Part shown: positions 61,091-64,000 of the stretch, in pieces
Position numbering within the stretch: position 1 is the stretch's first letter
Layout of the letters: every line of letters begins with the position of its first letter
DNA from: Tachypleus tridentatus
Lineage: Eukaryota > Arthropoda > Merostomata > Xiphosura > Limulidae
NCBI RefSeq assembly: GCF_004210375.1
Contig: NC_134830.1
Span: 61,127,576 to 61,191,575, forward strand
Direction: 5' to 3'
DNA length: 64,000 bases
Notes under the pieces: model-generated
Told to the model about the DNA's origin: nothing
The model's database searches: none
What the model saw: the letters and a program-made list of their open reading frames with translations, nothing else
Made by a program: the position numbers and the translations under genes

Positions 61091-61158
61091 TTGTAATACT
61101 TCTCCTAGCAGTTCAACTACAGCTACAAGTAAGATTGTAATAATACCGTACAGAAGAG
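61091..61158 (-). CDS. SLC5-family symporter exon 3 (membrane helix)
   Basis: Acceptor tactttttccag, donor TTACAA|GTAAGC; 68 bases. Two bases complete the Thr codon; then LLYGIITILLVAVVELLG and EVLQ, a hydrophobic helix equivalent to the segment before GVLQA in vertebrate SLC5A8-type carriers. It ends in phase 0. Confidence 0.85.
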
Positions 61159-61414
61159 CTGGAAAAAGTAAAACAGCACTAATGTTAATTTTGAAGAAAA
61201 TACATTTAGAAAACAGAAATTATAAAATAATTTGAAATGTATATATAAAAAGATGATCAGTTATCGAGAATCGACCCCAAATTAACTTTTTTTTATAAGT
61301 GGATTTAGTAAACGAAGACTTCCAAAATTTTAGTGCTAATTGACCTTCTGAATGAATAAATTAATCGTATGTAAAATTAAACACAACAGCTAAAATTGGA
61401 TAGAAAAATATCGA

Positions 61415-61480
61415 ATACAGTAACGTTTCGCCACCATTAACGTGGTGCCATCATGACCTGAACACAACTAAGCCATACTT
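61415..61480 (-). mobile_element. Possible Penelope-like element 3' end remnant
   Basis: The run gtaacgtttcgccaccatta followed by tggtgccatcatgacctgaa resembles the 3' terminus seen at 40,110. No protein-coding part is left. Confidence 0.3.
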
Positions 61481-62114
61481 TATATCTTTATTCTGCAATT
61501 GTTCCTTCTTTGGCAAGTAAAATTTTCTGAGAACGAGCAGCGAGAAACAATTTTGAAAGTCGTGGTTCCAAAAAGGATGGTGAACTTTACTTGTGAAAGA
61601 ATATCATAACTGTATATTTTAAACTAACAAGAACATAGATCTATTGGCAAATTCCATTCATTTAGCACTACTCCTCAACTCAGAAACGTTTATAACAATG
61701 TTCCATGAATTTGTTAACAAGTTATTCGTTCATTCTGATTAGAGAATTCCAAGTCATACTATAATAGAACTCTTGCTTATATGATACTGGAAAAACCTTT
61801 TTATTACGAAATGTGCAACCCTCAACTTTGCGTAATTTTTATTATGTGCGCATGTAGATTTGCAACAGGGGTGACGATATTCATATATTGCCTCCATTTC
61901 CTGTCACAGACAATTTTATTTTCTCTATTCTCAGAGTGCAGATATGACGTCATGAATATGTCGCACGCTGATCTAATGCACTGGCGCCACGGGTAATCGT
62001 CTAGTATCCTATAATTCCAGCCTTACAGTTGAAAAATAAAACTTTTTGGAATTATTTGTTTAAAATTATTTTACTCAGAAATTTTCTAAGAAACAATAAA
62101 TTGTGGTTAATTGT

Positions 62115-62195
62115 TAAGTGCTCTGCCCTCCGAAGCTACTGAAACCCAATTTTTGGCGTAAAAAACTCTAAGATTTATCACCGGGAATGGGATGA
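62115..62195 (-). mobile_element. Possible worn SINE family 2
   Basis: ctactgaaacccaatttttg and gatttatcaccgggaa recall the head region; weak. Confidence 0.35.
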
Positions 62196-62592
62196 GGCTG
62201 TAATTAATGGTTTAATAGATAATTAAAATATAATATATAATAATAAACTCTATATATTTAAATATTCTTTTTTCATTAAAATTGATTTATATGTTACACA
62301 TGTACTTTTACTTTTTTTGTAGAATTCGAAAACATCTTAATCATTTTATTTCTGATAAAAAAATACATATCTAGTACTCAACACATGCACTATTTTCAAC
62401 ATGTTGAAGCTTAAAATCGAAAGATTATTGGAGAGAACATAGTAAATGAATGCCCGTGTTTTTAGTTACTTGTAAAACAACTGTAACTGTTAAAATCTTC
62501 ATTTATTTCTGTTCAGTAAGATTAATGTTTTGAACTAATTGTTTTCAACTGCAAGTATTTAACAGTTTTTAAGCTATTTTCTCAACACCTAC

Positions 62593-62708
62593 TTAGTCCT
62601 TTAGTAATCCTTGTAGCCCAAAGCTCTGAGATTTCTTTTATTACACAGGTCTTTACGATATCTTCTAGTGTTACTGCAGCCAGGGAGTTAATTCCAGACG
62701 AAAGAGTG
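62593..62708 (-). CDS. SLC5-family symporter exon 2 (Na2-site helix, signature region)
   Basis: Acceptor cgtactttcag, donor GGACTAA|GTAGGT. With the base carried over it reads S-TLSSGINSLAAVTLEDIVK, the strongly conserved SLC5 segment (family pattern STxSSxxNxxAAVTxED). A cytosolic stretch ending ATRITKGL follows. The phase (one base in, one base out) matches both neighbours. This is the single most diagnostic exon for the family call. Confidence 0.92.
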
Positions 62709-63279
62709 CTGAAAGTACGTTATCGTATCGTTTAACTTTCGTTAATACAATCTCTTACATCCAAAAACTTCACAAGATATTTAAAACTACATTAGAAATG
62801 ATTTAATTTACCTATATTCACCTACTGTACTACATACAAACATTTAAACGATTTTTGTTATAGCGTTTGAAATTCGTCTGGCACACGTGTTACACTGTTA
62901 AAGTTTTCATACAGCAATAAAAATTACCATTTTAAAATATGTGCAGCAGTGCTGCTATCTGTCGCATGTAACGTTTTTAATCTCCAAATAAGTTTTTTGT
63001 AGCTTTGAGATTTTTACGTAAGTACTAAGAATTGGTTGAAGTTGATAAATAAAGGTTTTTGCTAAATTATGAAAACCAAGGTATCAGAAAGATATTTCGA
63101 AATATTTTTATTCGTACAATTCACTTTTCGATTTAGATTTTGTTAGGTGTGATCCACTGATGAACAATTCATACTTGTAAACAGTAATAAAAATATCGAA
63201 TAGGGAAATTGAAACCTGGATTATAAAAGAGTCACATTTAAAATGTGACTTGATTGTGTTATCTAAAAAGTCAGTTATT

Positions 63280-63378
63280 AACCACAAAGCCACACAACCT
63301 GTGCTCTTTGCGCCTCGTGTATCAAAAACGATTTTTGTTAACGTTATAAAACCTCAGACTTGCCGCTAAGTTACCAGA
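63280..63378 (-). mobile_element. Worn SINE family 2
   Basis: aaccacaaagccacacaacc, tgtatcaaaaacgatttttg and gacttgccgctaagttacca follow the family 2 order. Confidence 0.5.
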
Positions 63379-63442
63379 TAGAGACTAGATGAAGAGAAGT
63401 TCCTTATTGGCACTTCGTTTTCAATTCGTCTGAAACGCCTAC

Positions 63443-63531
63443 CTGAGGGCAGCACTGTATACACCAGAAACAAAAAGTCCAGGTAGCCCCGGTAAAAATC
63501 GTAAGACATCCATAACGAATAATGGAAGTAA
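63443..63531 (-). CDS. SLC5-family Na+/solute symporter exon 1 of those in window (extracellular loop and TM segment)
   Basis: Most upstream exon I can identify of a minus-strand sodium:solute symporter of the SLC5 family (closest in feel to the SLC5A8/A12/A6/A5 group: monocarboxylate, multivitamin or iodide carriers). It encodes LLPLFVMDVLRFLPGLPGLF and continues to YSAALS, where PGLPGLF is a hallmark just before the Na2-site helix. The acceptor is ttttgtaactag and the donor CTCAG|GTAGGC; the last two bases join the next exon to make Ser. That Ser and the following Thr correspond to the residues that coordinate the conserved Na2 sodium in this family. Seven exons here make about 245 residues of a protein usually near 600, so the N-terminal half should lie to the right of the window. 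The substrate cannot be told from this part. Confidence 0.88.
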
Positions 63532-64000
63532 CTAGTTACAAAATATATCAAAACAGACAAAGTTTAGACATACCAAAAATAAACTAAAATTGAATAATTT
63601 TTCGAGTAAACAAAACAACTTTAACTCCACGATAAATAGAGGATGAAACAATTCCAGTCTTCAGGAATGTGAAATAAACATTTTATTGTTAAATAAGTCA
63701 AAACATGCATAATTTAACGCAAACATTTTAAACTTCTACCACTAATTGCTCGGTTTAGCATTACAAGAACATTTAAAAAACTGGAAACTGAAATTGTTTA
63801 GACAAAACAACTTAATAAACACAGTTACAAACCTAATCATTTTTTTTAATATCTATCATACGAACCAGCCTAGCATCTTTCAATAATGAGGTTAGAATGG
63901 TCAACAGTTGTGGCGTTGGGTCATTCTTGAAACCATTAATTTAGGCTTATTTTGATAGGTTTAAATGAAGGAAGTTTGGCACAACTCTTAAAGCGAAAAA
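63532..64000. other. SLC5-gene intron reaching the window edge
   Basis: No further exon found before the edge; the upstream half of the gene should lie beyond it. Confidence 0.6.

Noticed and set aside
63366-63560. 64-codon minus frame
   Set aside because: Wrong-frame reading across SLC5 exon 1.

Overview
The window looks like nuclear DNA of an arthropod. It is AT-rich, genes are split into small exons with GT-AG introns, and it is packed with tRNA-derived SINEs plus relics of hAT, Tigger, Penelope-like and jockey/CR1-like elements. The most abundant SINE has the look of the one common in horseshoe crabs, so a chelicerate, probably a horseshoe crab, is my best guess. That is an inference from recall, not a search result. 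I see no bacterial-style operons, rRNA or convincing functional tRNA gene.

Layout. About 1-6.8 kb is repeats and low-information DNA, with a loose tandem array just beyond the end of the first gene. 6,826-11,852 (minus strand) holds four exons of a cytochrome b561 (CYB561-type transmembrane ascorbate ferrireductase). Their splice phases fit together and give about 262 residues, with all four haem histidines. 12-17 kb holds SINEs, a jockey-like reverse transcriptase relic and a palindromic MITE. 17,076-37,318 is a direct tandem duplication: unit A is 10.6 kb and unit B 9.6 kb. The copies differ by about 1-2% by eye plus a few indels, and the junction lies inside a SINE at 27,672/27,673. Each unit carries a broken BED-finger hAT transposase and the same set of SINEs. 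37.5-47 kb is mostly unannotatable AT-rich sequence with SINEs and one Penelope-like (GIY-YIG) fragment. 47,371-63,531 (minus strand) holds seven exons forming the C-terminal part of an SLC5-family sodium/solute symporter. Its introns contain a 51-bp minisatellite, SINEs and a nearly complete but broken Tigger element. Upstream exons must lie beyond the right edge.

The two host genes encode unrelated membrane proteins: a haem electron carrier and a Na+-coupled transporter. Nothing here ties them into one pathway. The most notable structural feature is the tandem duplication, which is either a real segmental duplication or uncollapsed haplotypes. Inside it, a roughly 140-codon reading frame becomes continuous when one SINE and one target-site copy are removed.
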